A DNA stretch of 34,046 bases, taken from the NCBI GenBank assembly GCA_947474855.1, contig CANJKV010000018.1:1-34046 (forward strand). The letters run 5' to 3'. The notes below the pieces were generated by a model. It made no database searches. It saw nothing but the letters and a program-made list of their open reading frames with translations, and was not told the DNA's origin. Made by a program: the position numbers and the translations under genes. Positions 8,457 to 15,741 of the stretch are shown one piece after another. Each line of letters starts with the position of its first letter. Positions within the stretch are counted from its first letter, which is position 1. Source of the stretch: Aurantimonadaceae bacterium. GTDB taxonomy: Bacteria; Pseudomonadota; Alphaproteobacteria; Rhizobiales; Rhizobiaceae.

Positions 8457-8523
8457 TCGGCGTTCGCAAACGTTCGGCGGTCTCGAAGAGCGGGGCCTGC
8501 CGTTCGCGGAGCCCTCGCCGTTC

Positions 8524-8721
8524 TCACTCCTCCGCCTGGGCTTGAGCCGGATCGTTCAATCCGTCCCATCGCAGACCCACGAGGTTCTCGCCGGGATCGC
8601 CGACGCGCGCGCCGGAGGTCGCGAAGCGCTCGTAGGCGGGTTCCTGGATCTCCGCGAGCCCGAAGGACGCGGCGATGGCGACGAGAACGGCGACGAGGAT
8701 GCCGGAAAGGATCGCGGTCAC
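8524..8721 (-). CDS. Small single-span membrane protein at the end of the formate dehydrogenase operon
   Basis: The 65-residue product has one N-terminal hydrophobic helix (ILSGILVAVLVAIAASFGLA) and a short hydrophilic tail containing YERFATSGARVGDPGENLVG, which looks constrained. It is not a known formate dehydrogenase subunit. It begins with GTG overlapping the stop of the preceding gene (GTGA), so the two are translationally coupled and belong to the formate dehydrogenase transcript. The N-terminal helix could be an uncleaved anchor. The function is unknown; assembly or anchoring of the complex is an inference from position. Confidence 0.65.
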   Translation of the reverse strand: MTAILSGILVAVLVAIAASFGLAEIQEPAYERFATSGARVGDPGENLVGLRWDGLNDPAQAQAEE

Positions 8722-9413
8722 GGCGTAGCTCCGCTGGGCGTCGCGGGCGGCGGGGGCGCCGACGACTGTTCGAGGAAGCGCAGGTCGAGGGCGGCGAGCG
8801 TCATCAGAGCGGGCGGCATGTCGACGCCGGCCCGGCGCATGGAACGGGTCGCGGCCTGGCAGCCGGAAATGTCGTTGGCGCTCGCGAGCGCCTGACCCTC
8901 GGCGAGCGTCATGGTCGGCGGCTTCTTGATCACGTCGCCGGCGGTCGGCGTCGGCGCGCTGATGCCGGAGGACTGAGGCGCGTTCTGGCCGGAGCCGGCG
9001 GCGGGTGCCGCGCCGGTTTCCTTCGGTGCCTCCACGGCCGGCGCTGATTGGTTCGTCACCTGCTGCGCCGAGCCGCCCTCCGCCTGGGCCTGCGCGGGCG
9101 CCTGACCGCCGGTGGTCGCCGCGGGGGCAGCCTGAGCCGGGGGCACGCCCGGGGCAGCGGCCGGCGGCGGCGGGGCCGGATTGGTCAGGAATGCGACGAG
9201 CTCAGCACAGATGTTGGCGGGGCCGCCGGCCGGTTGCGGAGCCGCAGCAGCCTGGGCGGCGGCAGCGGGCGGAGCGGGGGCGGCCGGAGCCGGCGCCGCC
9301 ACTGCGGGCGGAGCCGGCGGAGCAGCCGGCGCAGTCTGGGCGAGGGCGTTCGTCGCCATGGAGGCGGCGAGGACGGCGAGATGGATGGGGCGGCGCGACA
9401 AGGGGATGGGCAT
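8718..9413 (-). CDS. Pro/Ala-rich secreted protein of the formate dehydrogenase operon
   Basis: This 231-residue protein has a signal peptide (SRRPIHLAVLAASMATNALA, cleavage after ALA near residue 25), then about 130 residues dominated by Ala, Pro and Gln. A more ordered C-terminal third follows (TMTLAEGQALASANDISGC through AALDLRFLEQ). Two cysteines, in NICAELVAFL and in DISGCQAAT, could form a disulfide. I do not recognise the family. The ATG at 9413 is 5 bases after the cytochrome b stop, so it is in the same operon, and its stop overlaps the next gene. The low-complexity middle suggests a flexible periplasmic tether. Confidence 0.7.
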   Translation of the reverse strand: MPIPLSRRPIHLAVLAASMATNALAQTAPAAPPAPPAVAAPAPAAPAPPAAAAQAAAAPQPAGGPANICAELVAFLTNPAPPPPAAAPGVPPAQAAPAATTGGQAPAQAQAEGGSAQQVTNQSAPAVEAPKETGAAPAAGSGQNAPQSSGISAPTPTAGDVIKKPPTMTLAEGQALASANDISGCQAATRSMRRAGVDMPPALMTLAALDLRFLEQSSAPPPPATPSGATP

Positions 9414-9418
9414 CGGGC

Positions 9419-10507
9419 TCACTCCGCGGGGGCCGGGTTGCCGGGCGGAAGCTGGGCGCCCTCCGCGGTCTTGGCCTGCTCCTCCTCGACCCAGAGGCTG
9501 TGATGGGCCTTCGCCCAGGCGAGGTCGACCTCGCCGCTGCCCATGGCGTCGTAGGCGCCCTCCATGCCGAGCGTGCCGATATAGATGTGGGCGATGATGA
9601 TCGCGATGAGGCCGATGCCGACGACCGAATGCACGACGAAGGCGAGCTGCATCCCGTTGATGTCGAGGAGCGTGAAGGGGAACAGCATCATGATCCCCGA
9701 GGCCGAGAGCGCGAGGCCGCCGAGCGCCACCGACCAGAAGATCATCTTCTGGCCCGCGTTGAAGCGCTTGGCCGGCGGGTGCTTCTTGCCCACGAAGCCG
9801 CCGAACTGCCTGATCCAGTTGACGTCCGTCCTGTCCGGAATGTTGTCCTTGATCCAGACGAGGATCATGAAGACGAGGCCGAGCATGAAGGCCCAGGCGA
9901 CGTAGTTGTGCACGTACTTCGCCCACTGGCTGAAGGCCGCGAAGGCGTCCGGCCCGATGATCGGGAACAGGAGCCGCTTGCCGAAGATGTAGTTGAGGCC
10001 GGTGATCGCGAGGAGGATGAAGGCCGTCGCGGTCATCCAGTGGTTGAAGCGCTCCAGGAAGGTGAAGCGCAGGATCTTGATGCCGGACATCGGGCTGTCC
10101 TCGAGCATGATCCGGCCGCGCGAGAAGTAGAAGACGCCGAGCGCCAGCACCATGCCGAGGATCGCGATCGCGCCGATCCAGGGAAGCCAGCCCTCGTGGA
10201 AGGCCCGGTACTCGCGCCCCTGCGGCTGCTGGAGAACGGCGGCCTTGGAGTCGGGAATCGAGACCCGCCCGTCGATCCGCCCGTTCTGCAGCGCCTGGAA
10301 GAGCTCGGCTTCGGTGGGAGCCGCGGCGGTCGGGTTCTGCCCGCTCGGATTCGCGCCCGCCGGCGCGTTGACGGTGTCGGGGGGAGCGATCGATTCGACG
10401 CCCGGCGGAACGTTGGCCTCCCCCTGCTGGGCGAGTGCCGGCGGGACCGAGAGCGCCAGCGTCGTCGCGAGGGCGCCCGCCGCGAGGATGGCCTTGATCC
10501 GCCGCAT
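9419..10507 (-). CDS. fdh3C: Formate dehydrogenase gamma subunit (cytochrome b)
   Basis: This is the membrane cytochrome b subunit, which takes electrons from the Fe-S subunit and passes them to the quinone pool. The 362-residue protein has a signal peptide (residues 1-27, ending ALA-Q) and a periplasmic N-terminal segment to about 105. Five hydrophobic helices follow (about 109-128, 158-176, 202-220, 256-278 and 289-310). Candidate heme ligands are His156, His200, His293 and His307, as in the FdoI/FdnI family, but the N-terminal extension is longer than in the E. coli proteins. AGGGGAG upstream supports the ATG at 10507. It starts 14 bases after the beta subunit stop. Confidence 0.92.
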   Translation of the reverse strand: MRRIKAILAAGALATTLALSVPPALAQQGEANVPPGVESIAPPDTVNAPAGANPSGQNPTAAAPTEAELFQALQNGRIDGRVSIPDSKAAVLQQPQGREYRAFHEGWLPWIGAIAILGMVLALGVFYFSRGRIMLEDSPMSGIKILRFTFLERFNHWMTATAFILLAITGLNYIFGKRLLFPIIGPDAFAAFSQWAKYVHNYVAWAFMLGLVFMILVWIKDNIPDRTDVNWIRQFGGFVGKKHPPAKRFNAGQKMIFWSVALGGLALSASGIMMLFPFTLLDINGMQLAFVVHSVVGIGLIAIIIAHIYIGTLGMEGAYDAMGSGEVDLAWAKAHHSLWVEEEQAKTAEGAQLPPGNPAPAE

Positions 10508-10521
10508 GCCGGTCTCCCCTC

Positions 10522-11118
10522 TCACACCTGCACCGTTTCGCGATAGGCCGTCTGCCAGCCCCAGGCGCCCGTGCCGTAGCCGCGCGTGGCCACGCGCTCC
10601 TTGTAGATGGTGGCGATGATCTCGCCGTCGCCGGCGAGGAGCGCCTTGGTCGAGCACATCTCGGCGCAGAGCGGCAGCTTGCCCTCGGCGAGGCGGTTGC
10701 GACCGTACTTGACGTATTCGGCCTCCGAGCTGTCGGCCTCCGGACCTCCGGCGCAGTAGGTGCACTTGTCCATCTTGCCGCGCGAGCCGAAGTTGCCGAC
10801 CCGCGGATACTGCGGGGCGCCGAACGGGCAGGCGTAGAAGCAGTAGCCGCAGCCGATGCACAGGTCCTTGGAGTGCAGGACGACGCCGTCTGCCGTGGTG
10901 AAGAAGCAGTCCACCGGGCAGACCGCCGCGCAAGGCGCGTCGGTGCAGTGCATGCAGGCCATCGAGACCGAGCGCTCGCCCGGCTTGCCGTCGTTCAGCG
11001 TCACCACGCGCCGGCGGTTGATGCCCCAGGGCACGTCGTGCTCGTTCTTGCAGGCCGTGACGCAGGCGTTGCACTCGATGCAGCGATCGGAGTCGCAGAG
11101 AAACTTCATTCGCGCCAT
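10522..11118 (-). CDS. fdh3B: Formate dehydrogenase FDH3 beta subunit (four 4Fe-4S clusters)
   Basis: This is the electron-transfer subunit linking the catalytic subunit to cytochrome b. The 198-residue protein has four cysteine sets for four 4Fe-4S clusters: Cys13/16/19/23, Cys55/58/63/67, Cys87/90/93/97 and Cys119/122/151/155. Two further cysteines (8 and 71) are present. Unlike E. coli FdnH/FdoH it has no C-terminal membrane helix, matching the short FDH3-type beta subunits of alphaproteobacteria. It lacks its own export signal and would be carried out by the Tat signal of the alpha subunit. It starts 15 bases after the alpha subunit stop. Confidence 0.94.
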   Translation of the reverse strand: MARMKFLCDSDRCIECNACVTACKNEHDVPWGINRRRVVTLNDGKPGERSVSMACMHCTDAPCAAVCPVDCFFTTADGVVLHSKDLCIGCGYCFYACPFGAPQYPRVGNFGSRGKMDKCTYCAGGPEADSSEAEYVKYGRNRLAEGKLPLCAEMCSTKALLAGDGEIIATIYKERVATRGYGTGAWGWQTAYRETVQV

Positions 11119-11133
11119 GTCGCGCTCATCCCT

Positions 11134-14067
11134 TCAGGCCGCTTCGATCTGGCAGAGGACGACCTTGGTCTCCTGCATGCCCGTTACAGGGTCGAAGCCG
11201 TAGGTCGTCACCATGTTCACCGATTCGCCGAGCACCACCGGGTCGGTGCCCGGCGGATAGAACTCCCGCCAGTCCTCGCCGGCAAAGTGGCCGGAGAAGT
11301 GGAAGGGCATGAAGGCGACGCCCGGCGCGACGCGCTCGGTGACGAGCGCCTTCACCTTGGCGCGCGACTCGTTCTCCGCGCCCTTCACCCAGACGAACTG
11401 CCCGTCCGCGATACCGCGTGCGCCCGCGTCCTCCGGGTTGATCTCGACGAACATGTCCTGCTGCAGTTCGGCGAGCCACTTGTTGGAGCGCGTCTCCTCG
11501 CCGCCGCCCTCGTATTCGACGAGGCGGCCGGAGGTGAGGATGATCGGGAAGGTCTTGGCGACGCCCTTCTCGACCGCCGCCTTCTGCACGGAGAAGCCGA
11601 CGTTGGGCATGCGGAACTGCCGCTCGTCGGGACGGGTCGGATACTGCGCCACGAGATCGGGACGCGAGGTGTAGATCGGCTCGCGGTGGACGGGCACGGG
11701 GTCGGGCAGGTTCCAGGCGACGGCGCGGGCCTTGGCGTTGCCGTAGAACATGACGCCGTGGTCCATGCAGACGCGCTGGATGCCGCCCGACAGATCCGTC
11801 GCCCAGCTCACGGAATCCGGCTTGTCGCCGCCGACGCGCAGGATCGTGGCGAGTTCCTCCGGCTTGAGATCCCGGTCCCAGCCGAGCTTCTTCAGGATGC
11901 CGAAGGTCATCTCGGGATAGCCGTCGGTCAGATCGGAATCGACGTTGTAGGAATCCTCGGCGAGCAGCGTTTGGCCGTTGCGCTCGACGCCGAAGCGCGC
12001 CCGGAAGGTGCCGCCGCCTTCCCACACCGGAATATCGGTGCGGTAGAGGATGGCCGAGCCCGGGTGCTTCATCTCCGGCGTGCCCCAGCACGGCCAGGGC
12101 AGGCCGTAATAGTCGCCGCCGACTTCCGGATCGTCCTTCGGGGCGCGCAGCGTCACGAGGTCGAACTTGTGCTGGTTGCGCATGTGCGCCTTCAGCCGCT
12201 CCGGCGACTGGCCGCAATAGCCTGTCGAGAAGCCGCCGCGGTTGATCTCGCGCAGAACGTCCTCGGCGAGGACGTGGCCGTTCTCGCGGCCGATGTTCTT
12301 GAACATCTGGTCGGCGAAGCCGAGCTTGGCGGCGAAGTCGTAGATCACGTCGTAGTCGTTGCGCGACTCGAAGGCCGGCTCGACGATCTTCTCGCCCCAC
12401 TGCAGCGAGCGGTTCGAGGCCGTGCGCGAGCCGTCGCATTCCAGCGAGGTCGCGATCGGCAGGAGGTAGGTGCCGTTGCGCCGGTTCTTCAGCGCGCCGA
12501 ACGTCGTGGCGTGCGGGTCGGCGACGACGAGGAGCTCCAGCTTCTCAACGGCCTTCAGCATCTCGGGAATGCGCGTGACCGTGTTGCCGCCGTGGCCCAT
12601 GACCAGCATGCCGCGCAAGGGCGCCGTCTGGTCGACCTCGTCGGCCGGCAGGTTCACCGCGTCGAACCAACGGGTCGAGGTGATCCCCGGCGTTTCCATG
12701 TTCTCCTTGCGGCTTCGAGCCTTGCGGCCGGCGATCGCCGGCACTTCGTCGAAGCGGCCCTGGAGCCACTCGTATTCGACCTCCCAGACGCGGCTCCAAT
12801 GCTTCCAGCCACCCTCGGTCAGGCCGTAGTAAAGGGGCAGGGAGGTCACGTCCAAGCCGAGGTCGGTCGCGCCCTGCACGTTGGTGTGGCCGCGGAAGAT
12901 GTTGGCACCGGTGCCGGGCTTGCCGATGTTGCCGGTGGCGAGAACCAGCGTGCAGTAGGCGCGGACGTTCGCAGTGCCCACCGTGTGCTGCGTCGCGCCC
13001 ATGCACCAGATCAGGGTCGAGGGCTTCTCGTGAGAGAAGAGATAGGCGACGCGCTTCAGCTGCTCGCCGGGCACGCCCGAGACGCGCTCGACCTCCTCGG
13101 GCGTCCACTTCTCGACCTCCTTGCGCACCTCGTCCATGCCGTAGACGCGGGTGCGGATGAATTCCTTGTCCTCCCAGCCGTTCTGGAAGATATGCCAGAG
13201 CATGCCCCAGATGACGGGTATGTCGGTCCCGGCGCGCAGGCGCACGTATTCGGTGGCGTGCGCCGCCGTGCGGGTGAAGCGCGGGTCCACGACGATGAGG
13301 TTCGCCCGATTCACCTCCTTGCCCGCCAGGACGTGCTGCATGGAGATCGGATGGGCTTCAGCCGGGTTGCCGCCCATGATGATCATGGTCTTGGCGTTGC
13401 GGATGTCGTTGTAGCTGTTGGTCTGGGCGCCGTAGCCCCAGGTGTTGGCGACGCCGGCGACGGTTGTCGAGTGGCAGATGCGAGCCTGGTGGTCGACGGA
13501 GTTGGTGCCCCAGAAGGCGCCGAACTTGCGCAGGAGATAGGCACCCTCGTTAGTGAACTTCGCCGATCCCAGGATGTACATGGAGTCGGCGCCCGCCTTT
13601 TCGCGGATCTCCAGCATCTTGTCGCCGATCTCATCGATCGCCTGTTCCCAGGACAGGCGCTGCCATTCGCCGTCGACGAGCTTGAGCGGATATTTCAGGC
13701 GGCGCGGCCCATGCACCAGCTCGCGGATCGCCGCGCCCTTGGCGCAGTGCGTGCCGCGGTTGATCGGGCTGTTCCAACTCGGCTCCTGGCCGGTCCAGAC
13801 GCCGTTCTGCACCTCGGCCGTCACCGTGCAGCCGACCGAGCAGTGGGTGCAGATGTTCTTCTTCATCGTCACCGGCACGCCTGCCTGGGGGCCGATCATG
13901 GCCTCGGCCTTGCGTACGCTGCCGGGCGCAACTGCGCCGAAGGCGGCGAGGCCGGCGGCGCCGACGCCGACGCGCTTCAGGAAGTCGCGACGATCAAGGC
14001 CCGTCGGGGCGATCGCCGCTGGAGATCCGGCGCGGGGAGCGGGAGCATTCTGCCGCTTGATCAGCAT
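11134..14067 (-). CDS. fdh3A: Formate dehydrogenase catalytic (alpha) subunit, Tat-exported, Cys type
   Basis: This is the 977-residue molybdopterin (Mo- or W-bis-MGD) subunit that oxidises formate to CO2 in the periplasm. A twin-arginine signal DRRDFLKR lies at residues 25-32, followed by a hydrophobic stretch. An N-terminal 4Fe-4S site uses Cys73, Cys76, Cys80 and Cys108. The metal ligand is Cys198 (TGC codon) next to the conserved His199 in ARICHSTTVAG, so this is not a selenocysteine enzyme. The MGGNPAEAHPIS, TGNIGKPGTG and C-terminal TSGRLVEY segments belong to the FdhA/FdoG family. It is the largest gene of the operon, 7 bases after the small Tat protein. Confidence 0.96.
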   Translation of the reverse strand: MLIKRQNAPAPRAGSPAAIAPTGLDRRDFLKRVGVGAAGLAAFGAVAPGSVRKAEAMIGPQAGVPVTMKKNICTHCSVGCTVTAEVQNGVWTGQEPSWNSPINRGTHCAKGAAIRELVHGPRRLKYPLKLVDGEWQRLSWEQAIDEIGDKMLEIREKAGADSMYILGSAKFTNEGAYLLRKFGAFWGTNSVDHQARICHSTTVAGVANTWGYGAQTNSYNDIRNAKTMIIMGGNPAEAHPISMQHVLAGKEVNRANLIVVDPRFTRTAAHATEYVRLRAGTDIPVIWGMLWHIFQNGWEDKEFIRTRVYGMDEVRKEVEKWTPEEVERVSGVPGEQLKRVAYLFSHEKPSTLIWCMGATQHTVGTANVRAYCTLVLATGNIGKPGTGANIFRGHTNVQGATDLGLDVTSLPLYYGLTEGGWKHWSRVWEVEYEWLQGRFDEVPAIAGRKARSRKENMETPGITSTRWFDAVNLPADEVDQTAPLRGMLVMGHGGNTVTRIPEMLKAVEKLELLVVADPHATTFGALKNRRNGTYLLPIATSLECDGSRTASNRSLQWGEKIVEPAFESRNDYDVIYDFAAKLGFADQMFKNIGRENGHVLAEDVLREINRGGFSTGYCGQSPERLKAHMRNQHKFDLVTLRAPKDDPEVGGDYYGLPWPCWGTPEMKHPGSAILYRTDIPVWEGGGTFRARFGVERNGQTLLAEDSYNVDSDLTDGYPEMTFGILKKLGWDRDLKPEELATILRVGGDKPDSVSWATDLSGGIQRVCMDHGVMFYGNAKARAVAWNLPDPVPVHREPIYTSRPDLVAQYPTRPDERQFRMPNVGFSVQKAAVEKGVAKTFPIILTSGRLVEYEGGGEETRSNKWLAELQQDMFVEINPEDAGARGIADGQFVWVKGAENESRAKVKALVTERVAPGVAFMPFHFSGHFAGEDWREFYPPGTDPVVLGESVNMVTTYGFDPVTGMQETKVVLCQIEAA

Positions 14068-14074
14068 GGCCGCG

Positions 14075-14302
14075 TCAACCCTTCAACAAAGCTTCGTAGC
14101 CGTTCGTGCGGTAGAAGGCCTGCACGTCCGGCGCTTCCGGCTGGTACTTCGAGCGCGTCTCGTCCTCGCCGGGATCGTAGGCTTCGGCTTCGACCGTCAT
14201 CGTCGGCGAGATCGCGACCGCCGCCGCGGCGACGCCCGCGACACCGCCGGCTGAACGCAGGAAGCTGCGCCGATCGAGGCCTTGTCGCTTGTCGAAGGTC
14301 AT
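14075..14302 (-). CDS. Small Tat-signal protein of formate dehydrogenase operons
   Basis: This 75-residue protein consists of a twin-arginine signal (GLDRRSFLRSAGGVAGVAAA) and a short tail (ETRSKYQPEAPDVQAFYRTN). It matches the small 'formate dehydrogenase region Tat target' family found just upstream of periplasmic formate dehydrogenase genes. AAGGAG precedes the ATG at 14302. The 7-base gap to the catalytic gene places it in the same operon. Its role is unknown. It may occupy the Tat machinery or a maturation factor during export, or remain as a small structural peptide. Confidence 0.85.
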   Translation of the reverse strand: MTFDKRQGLDRRSFLRSAGGVAGVAAAAVAISPTMTVEAEAYDPGEDETRSKYQPEAPDVQAFYRTNGYEALLKG

Positions 14303-14337
14303 CGCCTCGTCTCCTTGCTCGGTTCGCGCCCGGCCGC

Positions 14338-14964
14338 TCATGCGGCGAGCGCCATCAGGTCGGCTTCGATCTCGACGAAGGCTCGTCCGAGAGCGCCGAC
14401 ATGGCGGTAGAAGTTCGCGGCTTCCGCCCGCTCGACGTCGGCGAAGAAGCGCTCGACGAAGGGGGCGAGGTGGGCGTCGAAGAAGGCGCGGTCCGAACCG
14501 GGAGGCGCGTCGAAGCGCCCGTCGATCAATCCGGCCATGGTCTCGCAGAGCATGCCGACATGATCCTCGAGGTCGACGGTGTCCGGCGCGCGCTCGATGC
14601 CGAGCGCCGCTAGGTCGCCGCGCAGCCGCGCCAGCGGCTTCTCCTGCAGGAGGCCCGTCTGGTAGAACGAGCCGTAGGGCACGATCTCGCCGCGCCCGAC
14701 CCCGATGAAGAGGCGGAAATATTCGCGCTCGACGGCTTTCGGGTCGGCCCGGCGCGCCGCTTCGGCGAGCGCCGCATGGGCACAGCCGAGTGCCGAGCCG
14801 CTCCCGGTAAGCCGGCTTGCAAGATCAAGGGTTTCGCGCGTGGGCGCGGCGCGAAGGACAACGGCGAGCAGTCCGTAATGCCGAGCGCGAAACAGGTCGA
14901 GCTCGTCCGTGGGCGCAGGCGGCGCCGCGGCTGTGTCTGGAAGATCCGTCTCGAGAGTCGTCAT
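14338..14964 (-). CDS. TorD/DmsD-family chaperone for formate dehydrogenase
   Basis: This 208-residue, mostly helical cytoplasmic protein resembles the TorD family of chaperones, which bind Tat signals or apo-forms of molybdoenzymes until cofactor is loaded. Typical segments are FRARHYGLLAVVLRAAPTRE, EREYFRLFIGVGRGEIVPYG (the Y-x-x-L/F-F-x-G-x-G-x-x-x-x-P-Y/W motif) and EDHVGMLCETMAGLI (the E-D-H motif). The ATG at 14964 begins just before the conserved region, while an in-frame ATG at 14991 is a weaker alternative. It is the first gene of the formate dehydrogenase operon, and the catalytic subunit is the natural client. Confidence 0.88.
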   Translation of the reverse strand: MTTLETDLPDTAAAPPAPTDELDLFRARHYGLLAVVLRAAPTRETLDLASRLTGSGSALGCAHAALAEAARRADPKAVEREYFRLFIGVGRGEIVPYGSFYQTGLLQEKPLARLRGDLAALGIERAPDTVDLEDHVGMLCETMAGLIDGRFDAPPGSDRAFFDAHLAPFVERFFADVERAEAANFYRHVGALGRAFVEIEADLMALAA

Positions 14965-15035
14965 AACCAATGCGCGGCCGGCGGCGGCCATCCTTTTTGG
15001 AATGATCCTAAGGCGGCCGTGATAATCTGCAACGG

Positions 15036-15066
15036 CCAATCGGCGAAATGTCCAATCACTTGATTG
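15036..15066. promoter_or_regulatory. Candidate operator: three CCAATC-type boxes upstream of the formate dehydrogenase operon
   Basis: A perfect inverted repeat CAATCA-CT-TGATTG lies at 15053-15066. A further CCAATC box at 15036-15041 is spaced exactly 16 bp from the CCAATC at 15052-15057. The set sits about 70-100 bases upstream of the chaperone gene that opens the minus-strand operon. The palindrome plus a third half-site at helical-scale spacing suggests a dimeric regulator site. No regulator gene is seen nearby, so identity and role are inferred. Confidence 0.4.
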
Positions 15067-15099
15067 TCGGTCTAAGCTGGATGCCGTCGCGTCCCGAGA

Positions 15100-15738
15100 T
15101 CATGACGGCAGGGCGCTGCCGTGCCGACGACGCCGCGGCTGCGGAGGGGAGGCCGAAGGCCCGCTGAACGACGATGACGGCGAATCGGAAACCGCCTCGG
15201 GCTCCGGATCACCGTCCGCTTCCGTGACAAGAAACTGGGGCGGATCATCGGGAAGGGCCGCGACGGAAGCCGGCTCCTGCGCGACGGCGGAAGGCGGCGT
15301 CTCGTCGAGCGCATCGGTGTCTTGGGGAGGCTGACCTTCGCCGAAGATGCGCCGCACCATGCCTTCGACGTCGAAGCCTTCCGGCAAGGGGCCGGAAACC
15401 GGGACACCGCCGGGCACGTTCCAATCCCAGGCATAGTCGCGCGCCTCGCCGACGAAGTCGCGGATTTCCGGGTCTACCGCCCACATGCGCCGCAGCGCCG
15501 CGTTGCGCAGCGCCGCCGGCACGCCGCGCCGCAGGAAAGGCGCGAGGTCGGCGCCGGGCAGCAGTGATTGAGGCGCGGGCAGGGCAGCGATCTCGTCCGG
15601 CGTGAGCGCCTCCTCCGGTTCGGGAGCGATAGAACCGGGTTCGGAAGGGAGATCCAACGCTTGGTCCGGCGCCTCGACGGGTGTCTCGCCCGCGCCGCGC
15701 TTCAGCCGCGACCAGCGGGACAGGAAATCCTCGCTCAA
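15100..15738 (-). CDS. DUF3306 domain-containing protein
   Basis: This 212-residue protein has the DUF3306 signature: an N-terminal FLSRWSRLKR segment, then LRRMWAVDPEIRDFVGEARD and YAWDWNVPGGVPVSG, flanked by acidic, Pro-rich disordered sequence. The gene begins with a TTG codon at 15738, 3 bases after the stop of the ferredoxin-like gene, with GAGGG upstream, so the pair is co-transcribed. DUF3306 genes recur beside periplasmic formate dehydrogenase genes together with DUF3305. No biochemical role is known to me. It is soluble, with no cysteine, and could be an adaptor for the Fe-S protein encoded upstream. Confidence 0.85.
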   Translation of the reverse strand: MSEDFLSRWSRLKRGAGETPVEAPDQALDLPSEPGSIAPEPEEALTPDEIAALPAPQSLLPGADLAPFLRRGVPAALRNAALRRMWAVDPEIRDFVGEARDYAWDWNVPGGVPVSGPLPEGFDVEGMVRRIFGEGQPPQDTDALDETPPSAVAQEPASVAALPDDPPQFLVTEADGDPEPEAVSDSPSSSFSGPSASPPQPRRRRHGSALPS

Positions 15739-15741
15739 GCC

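Noticed and set aside
9000-9400. Low-complexity Ala/Pro codons as a tandem DNA repeat
   Set aside because: The repetition is in amino-acid composition. The DNA units are irregular and no fixed-length repeat is seen.
13490-13520. Possible selenocysteine at the active site of the formate dehydrogenase
   Set aside because: The codon for the metal ligand in ARICHS is TGC, so the residue is cysteine. No in-frame TGA occurs in the gene.
10873-14613. A 1246-codon open frame on the plus strand opposite the formate dehydrogenase genes
   Set aside because: It is a mirror of the high-GC catalytic and beta subunit genes. Its translation is Arg/His/Asp-rich with no family features, while the minus strand carries clear motifs.
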